From Actinomycetota bacterium (lineage in GTDB: Bacteria > Actinomycetota > Actinomycetes > S36-B12), in contig JAPLBU010000157.1 of assembly GCA_026392575.1 (NCBI GenBank), positions 2,039-14,912 on the forward strand: a stretch of DNA of 12,874 nt, written 5' to 3'. Position numbers and translations under genes: made by a program. This document shows positions 1-5,532 of the stretch, piece by piece (position 1 is the first letter of the stretch; the number at the start of each line of letters is the position of its first letter). The notes beneath the pieces are model-generated. The model had not been told where the DNA came from. It saw only the letters and a list, made by a program, of their open reading frames with translations, and made no database searches.

Positions 1-109
1 TGTCGGTGAGGCTGTACGAGCGTTCTGGCTCAAGGAAGAGGACCGCCAGCATGTCGCCCTGCACTCGCGAGCGGAGCAAGGGCAGGAGGGCCGTTCCGGT
101 ACTTTCCAT
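1..109 (-). CDS. Winged-helix transcriptional regulator, N-terminal fragment (cut by window edge)
   Basis: Only the first 36 codons lie in the window, reading from an ATG at 109 toward position 1. The protein begins MESTGTALLPLLRSRVQGDM and continues with a segment containing FLEPERSYSLTD. The pattern LLP-x-x-RS-x-x-Q, then a hydrophobic helix, then P-x-R-x-YSLT, is typical of the first helices of ArsR/MarR-like winged-helix proteins, including those fused to a nucleotidyltransferase domain in actinobacteria. The recognition helix and everything after it are outside the window, so the ligand and targets are unknown. No ribosome-binding site precedes the ATG, but a good -10/-35 pair and a possible operator do (see 115-144). 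It follows the SAF-like gene on the same strand but appears to have its own promoter. Family assignment is inferred from a short fragment. Confidence 0.65.
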   Translation of the reverse strand, partial: MESTGTALLPLLRSRVQGDMLAVLFLEPERSYSLTD

Positions 110-114
110 AACAA

Positions 115-139
115 GTAATCTATCTTACCTAATATGTAA
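115..139. promoter_or_regulatory. Candidate operator: three phased GTAA/TTAC half-sites
   Basis: GTAA at 115-118, TTAC at 125-128 and GTAA at 136-139 alternate in orientation, and their centres are 10 and 11 bp apart, about one helical turn. The outer pair extends to CTTAC (124-128) and GTAAG (136-140), a perfect 5-bp inverted repeat. The sites lie in and around the -10/-35 spacer of the regulator gene, where a repressor would block RNA polymerase. The stretch is strikingly AT-rich for this genome. Autoregulation by the adjacent winged-helix protein is inference. Confidence 0.4.
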
Positions 140-144
140 GTCAT
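117..144 (-). promoter_or_regulatory. Promoter of the winged-helix regulator gene (probably leaderless)
   Basis: On the minus strand a -10 hexamer TAGATT occupies 122-117 and a -35-like ATGACT (TTGACA at 4 of 6 positions) occupies 144-139, with 16 bp between them. Seven bases separate the -10 from the ATG at 109, so transcription would start at or beside the start codon. There is no Shine-Dalgarno sequence. The -35 overlaps the stop codon of the upstream SAF-like gene (141-143). Confidence 0.5.
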
Positions 145-554
145 GGGCTCTGCGTGCCGGTTCGGCCGTGAATCGTCACGGTGACGCCGCCGTCGGCCGA
201 CGCAGCGCTCAGGGCCAGGGCGCGGGACTCCGGGGCGGCCACCAGTAGCACGGCGGATGACGAGGCGGAGAAGGTGGCTCCGGCGGCCGGCAGCTGAATG
301 ATCCGCACCCTCGGGGCCACGACGGTGGCCTGGCCGTCGGGGAAGCCCACGATGTCGACGATGTCCCCTTCGGAGAGGACGCCAGCGATGGCCCCGCTGG
401 TCAGCAGGACGGGGACGATCACTTCGCCCGCGCGCAATCCCGGCCCGTCGTTCGAGCTGGGGCTGCTGGCTGCAGGTCCGGAGGCACCCCGGAGAGTCGT
501 GGCTCGCGGGTCACGCCGAGTCCGCACCGCGGGCTGATCGGGCTGGGCAGGCAT
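141..554 (-). CDS. Short SAF/RcpC-like (CpaB family) protein, N-terminal part missing
   Basis: The predicted protein has 137 residues. Its C-terminal two thirds resembles the RcpC domain of CpaB/RcpC proteins of Flp pilus systems: GLRAGEVIVPVLL, then LSEGDIVDIVGF, then a VLLVA...ALALSAASADGGVTVTIHG-like end. Standalone actinobacterial SAF proteins are usually around 200 residues, with an N-terminal membrane helix and a complete SAF domain. Here the first 40 residues are Pro/Ala/Ser-rich, with no membrane segment and no clear SAF half. Only 50 bp separate the ATG from the stop of ruc, so no room exists for a missing N-terminus. The frame stays open upstream but has no ATG, GTG or TTG between ruc and the ATG used. 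No convincing ribosome-binding site is seen. It may be a degenerate or repurposed remnant; whether the product is stable cannot be judged. Confidence 0.5.
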   Translation of the reverse strand: MPAQPDQPAVRTRRDPRATTLRGASGPAASSPSSNDGPGLRAGEVIVPVLLTSGAIAGVLSEGDIVDIVGFPDGQATVVAPRVRIIQLPAAGATFSASSSAVLLVAAPESRALALSAASADGGVTVTIHGRTGTQSP

Positions 555-604
555 GGCCCGACGGTAGGTGAATGCGGGCCAGCGGTCGAACGGTTGTCCA
601 CAGG

Positions 605-979
605 CTAGGAGGCGCTGGCACCTGAGGAACTGGATGAGCTGCTGGACGAGCCCGACGTCGAGCCCGACGTCGAGCCGGACGAGCCGGAGGAGCCCGAAGA
701 GGTGCTCGGTGCGGACGGGCTAGCCGTCGAGCTACTGGAGGAGGTGCCGGACGAGTCCTTGGAGGACGTCGTGGACGAGGTCGATGGCTTCGACTTAGCG
801 TCGCGCGAGTCGGTGCGGTAGAAGCCGGAGCCCTTGAAGTGGATGCCGACGCCGGTGAAGACCTTGCGCAGAGTCGACTGGCCGCAGTCCGGGCAGACCG
901 TCAGGCTGGGGTCGGTCATCTTCTGCTGAACCTCGTGTGTGACATCGCAGGTTGAGCAGGCGTACTCGTAGGTGGGCAC
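605..979 (-). CDS. ruc: Ruc-type redox-regulated chaperone (FmdB zinc-ribbon family)
   Basis: A 124-residue protein starting VPTYEYACSTC from a GTG at 979. An upstream in-frame start at 1015 would lie inside the CIRCE box, so the GTG with its GGAGGA ribosome-binding site is preferred. Four cysteines in two CxxC pairs (C8/C11 and C29/C32) form the FmdB-type zinc ribbon, followed by the family's GSGFYRTD segment (50-57). From about residue 60 the protein is almost entirely Ser/Thr/Gly with some Pro and Ala, so it is expected to be disordered. In M. tuberculosis the homologue Rv0991c (Ruc) is a small heat-shock protein whose zinc cysteines oxidise to activate it as a holdase that works with the DnaK system. 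Synteny with a 5-formyltetrahydrofolate cyclo-ligase and galU supports orthology. Regulation by HrcA is implied by the CIRCE box at 1009-1035. The redox switch is inferred from the family. Confidence 0.85.
   Translation of the reverse strand: MPTYEYACSTCDVTHEVQQKMTDPSLTVCPDCGQSTLRKVFTGVGIHFKGSGFYRTDSRDAKSKPSTSSTTSSKDSSGTSSSSSTASPSAPSTSSGSSGSSGSTSGSTSGSSSSSSSSSGASAS
648..692. repeat. Tandem 12-nt and 9-nt repeats encoding the Ser/Gly/Thr tail of Ruc
   Basis: On the plus strand the unit GAGCCCGACGTC occurs twice in perfect tandem (648-659, 660-671). It is followed by the shorter variants GAGCCGGAC (672-680) and GAGCCGGAG (681-689). Read on the minus strand, the 12-mers encode the SGST/STSG periodicity of the disordered tail. 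All units are multiples of three, so gain or loss would change tail length without a frameshift. Confidence 0.75.
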
Positions 980-982
980 CGG

Positions 983-988
983 TCCTCC
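983..988 (-). promoter_or_regulatory. Shine-Dalgarno GGAGGA that fixes the ruc start
   Basis: On the minus strand GGAGGA lies three bases upstream of the GTG at 979 (four from the GGAGG core). It is the strongest ribosome-binding site in the window and shows that ruc, unlike most first genes here, has a leadered mRNA. The leader would carry part or all of the CIRCE inverted repeat. Confidence 0.7.
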
Positions 989-1008
989 GTCGACTCGTCG
1001 GCAGGGAG

Positions 1009-1035
1009 TTGGCACTCACCATCACCGAGTGCTAA
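1009..1035. promoter_or_regulatory. CIRCE operator (HrcA binding site)
   Basis: TTGGCACTC at 1009-1017, a 9-bp spacer, and GAGTGCTAA at 1027-1035. The CIRCE consensus is TTAGCACTC-N9-GAGTGCTAA, so 17 of 18 arm positions match, the spacer length is exact, and the one change (A to G) still allows a G-U pair in RNA. It lies 30 bp upstream of the ruc GTG and 57 bp upstream of the crcB1 GTG. CIRCE is the binding site of the heat-shock repressor HrcA, classically at groES/groEL. In M. tuberculosis the ruc homologue belongs to the HrcA regulon. hrcA itself is not in this window. Confidence 0.9.
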
Positions 1036-1078
1036 GTGTGCCTCGCCGGGCCTGCTTCGCGCAATCCGGCCCGACCCG

Positions 1079-1084
1079 TACCGT
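1079..1084 (+). promoter_or_regulatory. Possible -10 element of the crcB pair
   Basis: TACCGT (TANNNT) ends eight bases before the preferred crcB1 GTG at 1093. No recognisable ribosome-binding site intervenes. The arrangement matches the leaderless pattern of galU, pmt and metG in this window. No convincing -35 is visible. Confidence 0.35.
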
Positions 1085-1092
1085 TCGTCGGT

Positions 1093-1473
1093 GTGATCCG
1101 ACTCGCCGTCATCGCCCTCGGGGGCGTCCTGGGCTCTCTGGCCCGGTTCGCCGTCTCGGTGGCCCTTGGCCTGGAGCAATGGGACACCACCCGGCTGCCG
1201 TGGGCGACCCTGGCGGTCAACCTGATCGGCTGCCTGGCAATCGGAATCGTGGCCGCCTCGGCTGCGGTGGCGGCGGGGCCGACGTGGCTGCGCCCCTTCC
1301 TCATCACCGGCTTCCTGGGTGGGTTCACCACCTTCTCCGCGCTGGCCCTCGAGACCGGCCTGCTCCTCGACGACGGCCAGCTGCTCGTGGCGGCGGGGTA
1401 CATGGCCATCACGATGGTGTTCGGTCTTGCTGCCGTGCGCCTCGGCGCCGTGCTGGTCGCGAGGAACGCATGA
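1093..1473 (+). CDS. crcB: Fluoride-specific ion channel Fluc, first subunit
   Basis: A 126-residue, four-helix membrane protein of the CrcB/Fluc family, which exports fluoride passively as an antiparallel dimer. Family marks are the N-terminal helix with GGVLGSLARF (residues 10-19), the conserved Asn43 in WATLAVNLIG, and the GGFTTFS motif (76-82) containing pore phenylalanines and the region of the central sodium site. The frame is open back to a GTG at 1036. That start would add a non-hydrophobic MCLAGPASRNPARP tail directly abutting the CIRCE box, so the GTG at 1093, giving the usual short cytoplasmic N-terminus, is preferred. Its stop overlaps the start of the second crcB (ATGA). Such overlapping pairs normally encode opposite-topology partners of a heterodimer. 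Confidence 0.92.
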   Translation: MIRLAVIALGGVLGSLARFAVSVALGLEQWDTTRLPWATLAVNLIGCLAIGIVAASAAVAAGPTWLRPFLITGFLGGFTTFSALALETGLLLDDGQLLVAAGYMAITMVFGLAAVRLGAVLVARNA

Positions 1474-1853
1474 TCACGCTGACCACCTGGATCGCCGTCG
1501 CTGTCGGCGCTGCCGTGGGTGCACCACTGCGCTTCATCGTCGACCGCGGTGTCACCGAGGGAGTCGCGAGCGCACGCGATGCGCGACAGTTCCCGTGGGG
1601 GCTGCTCGTCGTGAACGGGCTCGGCTCGGCGATCGCCGGTGTCGTGCTCGCCACGACGACGGGCGATCTGCGCTACCTCCTGCTTGTCGGCTTCTGCGGA
1701 GCCTTCACGACGTTCTCCGGGTTCGGCTGGGAGGCCGACCGGCTGTGGTCCACGGCGCGTGATGCCTTCTGGCTGGCGGTCATCGTGATGCCGGTCGTCT
1801 GCGTCGCCCTGTTCCTCGGCGCGTGGAAATTGGCCGTCCTTGTTGTCGGCTGA
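1470..1853 (+). CDS. crcB: Fluoride-specific ion channel Fluc, second subunit
   Basis: A 127-residue CrcB/Fluc protein beginning MITLTTWIAV. The conserved elements are GAPLRF (17-22), Asn49 in PWGLLVVNGLG and GAFTTFS (77-83). The ATG shares bases with the stop codon of the first crcB (overlap at 1470-1473), and a GAGG ribosome-binding site lies five to nine bases upstream, so translation is probably coupled. It differs substantially from its neighbour outside the motifs, as expected for heterodimeric Fluc pairs with opposite membrane orientation. It converges on the HNH gene with only 55 bp between the stops, and no clear terminator hairpin was found there. Confidence 0.92.
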   Translation: MITLTTWIAVAVGAAVGAPLRFIVDRGVTEGVASARDARQFPWGLLVVNGLGSAIAGVVLATTTGDLRYLLLVGFCGAFTTFSGFGWEADRLWSTARDAFWLAVIVMPVVCVALFLGAWKLAVLVVG

Positions 1854-1908
1854 CTTCTGGCGTGGCGGAATGGAACGCTCTTGTACTGCCGCCCAAGACT
1901 CGACTGGT

Positions 1909-3309
1909 TCAGAACGGTGGCGGGCTGGCGCCTGAAGGGTTGACCGCGACCAGCTGCCCGACCCGTTCGGCTGCCAGTGAGCGCGGGGTCGGCACGATGA
2001 GCGATTCCGGGTCCACCAGATAGGTGCGCCCCAGTGGCGAGATCCAGTGGGTGCGCCCGGAGTCCGGGTCCCGAGCGACCCGCCACCCTCGGTGCGTCTT
2101 GAGTTGGTGGTGCCGGGTGCACAGTGCTTGCAGGTTCGCCGCATCCGTGCGGCCGCCGTCATCCCACGGGTCGATGTGGTCGACCTGGCAGGCGGTGGCG
2201 CGTCGCCGGCAGCCGGGGAACCGGCAGGTGCGGTCGCGGGCGCTGATCCACCGTCGCAGCGGCTCGGACACCTCGTAGCGGGACCGGCCGAGGTCGATGG
2301 CGGTGCCGGTCCGCGGGTCGATCGTCAGCCGTCGAAGCTGCGTCCGCACGGTGGGGTCGTCGACGAGCGCCTGGACCGACTCCCACCCCACAAGGGTGCC
2401 ATCGGGTAGGGCTGCCGAACTCGCGCCAGTGTGGTGGTCCGGTGCGGATGCGGTCCCGTCGCTGCCGCGGTCGCTGTCGCCGAAGAGTGCGGCCAACGGC
2501 ACGAGGACGTCGATCTGCGCGGTGACCTGCACCTGCCCGAGGACGATTGCGGCGAACGCCTCGGCTCTGCGCTCCCCGGCTGTGGCAGCGCAGTCGCCCG
2601 CGACCGCAGGGTCATGGGCGGCGGTGTCGATGGCCGCGCGGATGGCATGCGCGGTGAGTGCATCGAGTCGTGCAACCAGCGTGGCGAGGCCGTCCTCGTC
2701 CGGGGACACCCACACGTCGCGGGTGCAGCGGGCCTGCTCGCGACGGCGCTGCTCGCCGGCCACGTCGATCGCGGCGATCACCCGCCGGGTGAGGGCCTTG
2801 GTCTGAGCGAGGAGTGCCGCCGGCAGCACACGGTCCTGAAGTTCGGCGCACATCCGGGTGAACCGGGTGCGCTCGACTGCCTGGGCGGGGCTGTCCGCGG
2901 CCGGGTCGGTGTTCGCACACCGCACCGCTCCGGTCAGGCGATGGGCCTGACCCACGATGACCCGTACCTGGGCCGACGTGATCTGCCCGTGCTCCAGAGC
3001 CTGCGAGGTGGCAGCCAGCGGACCGTTGAGCAGGCGCGCGGCCGTGATCTGGTCGTGCACGAGGCTCGGGGAGCGGTGGAGTGCGGCCGCGATCTCGTCG
3101 CGCACCTCGTCGGCCACCTCGACCACGCGCTCGGTGTCCACCCGCCGGTCGAAGACGAGCACCTCCTCGGTGCGCTGATGCGGACCGGCGAGTCGCACGA
3201 GTGCCTGCTGCTCCGCCCACGCCAGCCGGGACTGCGCGCGCTGCAAGCCACGAAGCACGTCGAGCACCTCGTCGTCCTCGAGATTGACACTACGCCGGGG
3301 GTCTGACAT
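1909..3309 (-). CDS. DUF222 / HNH endonuclease-domain protein (13E12-repeat type)
   Basis: A 466-residue protein with an N-terminal helical DUF222 region (about 10-340) and a C-terminal HNH nuclease domain (about 350-410). The HNH site is intact: Cys362 and Cys367 of a zinc knuckle, VDHIDPW with His378, Asn392 in the GGRTDAANLQ loop, and CTRHH at 397-401. These proteins are abundant and often multicopy in actinobacteria (the mycobacterial 13E12 repeat family). Their biological role is not firmly known. The gene lies 22 bp behind the 5-formyltetrahydrofolate cyclo-ligase gene on the same strand and may be read through from it. No ribosome-binding site is obvious before the ATG. It has no place in the conserved Rv0991c-Rv0992c order, so it was probably inserted. 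A full-length frame and intact active site suggest it is functional. Confidence 0.88.
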   Translation of the reverse strand: MSDPRRSVNLEDDEVLDVLRGLQRAQSRLAWAEQQALVRLAGPHQRTEEVLVFDRRVDTERVVEVADEVRDEIAAALHRSPSLVHDQITAARLLNGPLAATSQALEHGQITSAQVRVIVGQAHRLTGAVRCANTDPAADSPAQAVERTRFTRMCAELQDRVLPAALLAQTKALTRRVIAAIDVAGEQRRREQARCTRDVWVSPDEDGLATLVARLDALTAHAIRAAIDTAAHDPAVAGDCAATAGERRAEAFAAIVLGQVQVTAQIDVLVPLAALFGDSDRGSDGTASAPDHHTGASSAALPDGTLVGWESVQALVDDPTVRTQLRRLTIDPRTGTAIDLGRSRYEVSEPLRRWISARDRTCRFPGCRRRATACQVDHIDPWDDGGRTDAANLQALCTRHHQLKTHRGWRVARDPDSGRTHWISPLGRTYLVDPESLIVPTPRSLAAERVGQLVAVNPSGASPPPF

Positions 3310-3331
3310 TCGATGTTGCGTACCAACGGTT

Positions 3332-3937
3332 CTAGACGTCGAACCGGATGATTCCGCTGGGCGTCAATGCGGCATCCACACGGCAGTCGTGCCGTTCGAC
3401 GGGGACACCGTCAATCACCTCACCGTCGAACACGACAGCGACGATCAGCGGGCCACCGTCGGTATGCGGCCGCACGTGCGCGAGCGTCCGGTCGTAGTAG
3501 CCGCCGCCCTGACCGAGGCGGTGACCGTGGTGGTCGACTGCTGTGGCCGGGACGAACAGGACGGCAAACGTGTCAAGGTCGGCGGGGTCGATGGCATCCC
3601 CGACCGGCTCGCGAATCCCCATCGGCCCTGGCCGCAGGCTGCCGTCTGGCCGTAGGCCGACCCAGTCCAGCCGCTTCCCGTCAATGCGCGGGACGACGAC
3701 GCGGTGGCCAGCGGCCTGGGCCATGGCGATGAGCTGATCGGTGCCGGGCTCAACGGACAGGGAGAGGTAGCAGGTGATGCCCGCGGGCCCGTGGGGAAGG
3801 AGCGTCTCGGCATGCGCGGCAAGTGCCTCGGCGGCGGCTATGCGCTGCTCGGGTGAGTGTGCTGACCGGGCGGCGCGGATGCGGGTGCGCACGGCGGCTT
3901 TGCTCCCTGCAATCGGCACAGGCCCATCGTGCCCCAT
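3332..3937 (-). CDS. 5-formyltetrahydrofolate cyclo-ligase
   Basis: A 201-residue cytoplasmic enzyme that converts 5-formyl-THF to 5,10-methenyl-THF with ATP (EC 6.3.3.2; fau/ygfA in E. coli). Signature elements are SKAAVRTRIRAAR (12-24) with the phosphate-contacting lysine, GITCYLSLSVEPGTD (53-67), PMGIREP (105-111) and the strongly conserved RLGQGGGYYDR near 140-150. The ATG at 3937 is used, but a GTG at 3919 (residue 7) is equally plausible. The GTG has a CACGAT hexamer six bases upstream, fits the leaderless pattern and removes a non-conserved tail. The gene is divergent from galU with 16 bp between the outermost starts. In M. tuberculosis the same gene (Rv0992c) directly precedes ruc; here the HNH gene and crcB pair intervene. 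Confidence 0.93.
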   Translation of the reverse strand: MGHDGPVPIAGSKAAVRTRIRAARSAHSPEQRIAAAEALAAHAETLLPHGPAGITCYLSLSVEPGTDQLIAMAQAAGHRVVVPRIDGKRLDWVGLRPDGSLRPGPMGIREPVGDAIDPADLDTFAVLFVPATAVDHHGHRLGQGGGYYDRTLAHVRPHTDGGPLIVAVVFDGEVIDGVPVERHDCRVDAALTPSGIIRFDV

Positions 3938-3947
3938 CGTCTAGGGT
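3926..3947. promoter_or_regulatory. Back-to-back promoters for galU (plus) and the cyclo-ligase gene (minus)
   Basis: On the plus strand TAGGGT at 3942-3947 ends six bases before the galU ATG, a classic leaderless spacing. On the minus strand CACGAT (3931-3926) ends six bases before the alternative cyclo-ligase GTG at 3919. The two candidate start sites are only 35 bp apart, so the polymerases would compete. An imperfect direct repeat, CCCATCGT at 3923-3930 and 3933-3940, lies between them. The galU element is the firmer call. Confidence 0.5.
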
Positions 3948-3953
3948 CGGGGG

Positions 3954-4856
3954 ATGAATGGTGCCTCGCCCTCCGTACGCAAGGCCGTCATCCCAGCCGC
4001 TGGGCTCGGCACGCGCTTCCTGCCCGCCACCAAGGCGACACCGAAGGAGATGCTGCCGGTCGTCGACAAGCCGGCCATCCAGTACGTGGTGGAGGAGGCC
4101 GTGGCGGCCGGGCTCGAGGATGTCCTGTTCATCACCGGCCGCAGCAAGCGGCCGTTGGAGGACCACTTCGATCGCAACTTCGAACTCGAGCAGGTGCTCC
4201 GCGACAAGGGCGACCTCGACCGGCTGAAGAGTGTCACCGAGTCCTCCGACCTGGCCCGCATCCACTACGTCCGTCAGGGTGATCCGCTCGGGCTGGGCCA
4301 TGCCGTCCTGATGGCGGAGAACCACGTCGGCCAGGAGCCGTTCGCCGTGTTGCTGGGCGACGACCTGATCGACCCGCGTGATCCGGTCCTCACGGAGATG
4401 GCCGCGATCCGCGATGAGCACGGCGGTTCGGTCATCTGCTTGATGCGCGTGCCGATCGAGACGATCTCGCTCTACGGATGTCCGGCCGTCGAGGCGACGA
4501 GCACTGACCACGCCGTGATCGTCGCCGACCTCATCGAGAAGCCCGACGTCGCGTCGGCCCCCAGTGACTACGCGGTCATCGGCCGCTACCTTCTCGATCC
4601 GGCCGTCTTCGAGGTGCTGAAGTCGACGGCACCGGGCAGGGGTGGCGAAATCCAGCTCACTGACGCTCTGCGCACCCTGGCATCGATGCCGGCTGAGGCG
4701 GGCGGTGGCGTGCGCGGATACGTATTCCACGGCCGGCGCTACGACACCGGCGATCGGCTGTCCTATCTGCAGGCGGTCATCACGCTCGCCTCCGAGCGCG
4801 ACGACATCGGTCCGGACCTGCGAACCTGGCTGGCCACGTTCGTCGCCGGCACGTGA
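3954..4856 (+). CDS. galU: UTP--glucose-1-phosphate uridylyltransferase
   Basis: A 300-residue enzyme making UDP-glucose from UTP and glucose 1-phosphate, a precursor for cell-envelope glycans, trehalose and other sugars. The nucleotide-binding signature AAGLGTRFLPATKATPKEML spans 15-34. LLGDDLID (133-140) carries the metal-binding aspartates, and GEIQLTDA (231-238) and RRYDTGDRLSYLQA (261-274) are standard GalU motifs. Length is normal for bacterial GalU. The ATG at 3954 has no separated ribosome-binding site and sits six bases after TAGGGT, so the mRNA is probably leaderless. The stop overlaps the rimJ start (GTGA). In M. tuberculosis and many relatives a moeA/glp gene lies between galU and rimJ; it is absent here. 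Confidence 0.96.
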   Translation: MNGASPSVRKAVIPAAGLGTRFLPATKATPKEMLPVVDKPAIQYVVEEAVAAGLEDVLFITGRSKRPLEDHFDRNFELEQVLRDKGDLDRLKSVTESSDLARIHYVRQGDPLGLGHAVLMAENHVGQEPFAVLLGDDLIDPRDPVLTEMAAIRDEHGGSVICLMRVPIETISLYGCPAVEATSTDHAVIVADLIEKPDVASAPSDYAVIGRYLLDPAVFEVLKSTAPGRGGEIQLTDALRTLASMPAEAGGGVRGYVFHGRRYDTGDRLSYLQAVITLASERDDIGPDLRTWLATFVAGT

Positions 4857-5461
4857 GCGACCGGCGCTGGCCGGTCACCCTCACTGAGGGCGACGTCGTC
4901 CTACGTCCGATCCGGCAGTCCGATGCCCGGCGGTGGCGCGAGGTGCGCCGACGCAATCTGGACTGGCTTCGACCGTGGGAGGCCACCCTCCCTCCCGAGG
5001 CAGCAGGTGGCGGCGATGCTGTCCCTACGTTCGGGATGATGGTGCGGCGGCTGCGCCGCGAGGCGCGGGATGCGCGCACGATGCCCTGGGCACTCGCCTA
5101 CCAAGGTCGGCTGGTCGGTCAGTTGACCGTAGGCGGCATCACCTGGGGATCACTGCGCGCGGCCTACATCGGCTACTGGATCGACGGCGAGGTCGCGGGC
5201 CGCGGCATCATGCCCACTGCCGTCGCCATGGCGCTCGACCACTGCTTCGACAAACTGCACCTGCATCGCGTCGAGATCAATATCCGTCCGGAGAACGCGG
5301 CGTCGCTGCGCGTAGTCGAGAAACTGGGCCTGCGCAGGGAAGGCGAGCGTGCCGAATACCTGCATATTGACGGGTCCTGGCGCGACCACGTGACCTTCGT
5401 CGTGTACTCCGGGGAGTTCCCCGACGGGGTTCTAGCGGCCTACCTGCGCTCCCGAGGCTGA
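4853..5461 (+). CDS. rimJ: RimJ-like GNAT N-acetyltransferase
   Basis: A 202-residue GNAT-fold protein of the RimJ/RimL group, which acetylates N-termini of ribosomal or other proteins using acetyl-CoA. It opens with TLTEGDVVLRPIRQSDA (9-25). The acetyl-CoA loop is GEVAGRGIMPTAVAMALDH (112-130), and RPENAASLRVVEKLGLRREG (145-164) is the typical C-terminal motif. The GTG start overlaps the galU stop, so translation is likely coupled to galU. Rv0995 holds the same position in M. tuberculosis. The actual substrate cannot be read from sequence, so the name is a family assignment. Confidence 0.88.
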   Translation: MSDRRWPVTLTEGDVVLRPIRQSDARRWREVRRRNLDWLRPWEATLPPEAAGGGDAVPTFGMMVRRLRREARDARTMPWALAYQGRLVGQLTVGGITWGSLRAAYIGYWIDGEVAGRGIMPTAVAMALDHCFDKLHLHRVEINIRPENAASLRVVEKLGLRREGERAEYLHIDGSWRDHVTFVVYSGEFPDGVLAAYLRSRG

Positions 5462-5500
5462 TCGCCGAGCGCGACACGCCGGCTGTTCAGTCCGTCGCAT

Positions 5501-5532
5501 CCCTCACGTTCCCTCACGTACGCCCTAACGTA
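5501..5532 (+). repeat. Three tandem decamers CCCT(C/A)ACGT(T/A) upstream of sepX, overlapping its promoter
   Basis: CCCTCACGTT (5501-5510), CCCTCACGTA (5511-5520) and CCCTAACGTA (5523-5532) follow one another with 10- and 12-bp spacing. The third contains the likely -10 hexamer TAACGT (5526-5531), which ends seven bases before the GTG start at 5539. No Shine-Dalgarno sequence is present, so the message is probably leaderless. Regularly phased copies upstream of and through a -10 could bind a regulator cooperatively; that is inference. Confidence 0.55.

Noticed and set aside
6..248. An 80-codon plus-strand frame at the left edge
   Set aside because: It overlaps the regulator promoter and the SAF-like frame on the other strand. 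Its Arg/Ser-rich sequence matches no family, whereas the minus-strand regulator start is convincing.
419..601. A 60-codon minus-strand frame starting GTG at 601, just after the ruc stop
   Set aside because: It is in the ruc frame beyond its stop and overlaps the SAF-like gene. Its Pro/Arg-rich sequence shows no SAF or other domain, so it does not supply the missing N-terminus.
1000..1092. A fluoride (crcB-motif) riboswitch before crcB1
   Set aside because: The reverse strand contains GGTGATGGTGAGTGCC, loosely like the start of the motif. It is on the wrong strand for crcB, lacks the downstream conserved segments, and is fully explained by the CIRCE repeat.
1854..1908. A bidirectional terminator between crcB2 and the HNH gene
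   Set aside because: Only a 5-bp GGCGG/CCGCC pairing with a long loop is visible, too weak to call.
1032..2162. A 376-codon minus-strand open frame across the crcB pair and the end of the HNH gene
   Set aside because: It is antisense to two clear Fluc genes and overlaps the HNH frame. Its composition is Arg/Ala/Pro-rich with no domain, as expected of shadow frames in GC-rich DNA.
2431..3306. A 291-codon plus-strand frame opposite the DUF222/HNH gene
   Set aside because: It is antisense to a full-length, motif-bearing gene. Its His/Gly/Arg-rich translation has no recognisable domain.
3750..4730. A 326-codon minus-strand frame opposite galU
   Set aside because: It covers most of galU in antisense and also the cyclo-ligase start. 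It shows no motif, and galU explains the codon pattern.
5473..5477. A GACAC pentamer, the WhiA core motif, upstream of sepX
   Set aside because: A five-base match is expected often by chance in GC-rich DNA, and nothing else supports WhiA control.
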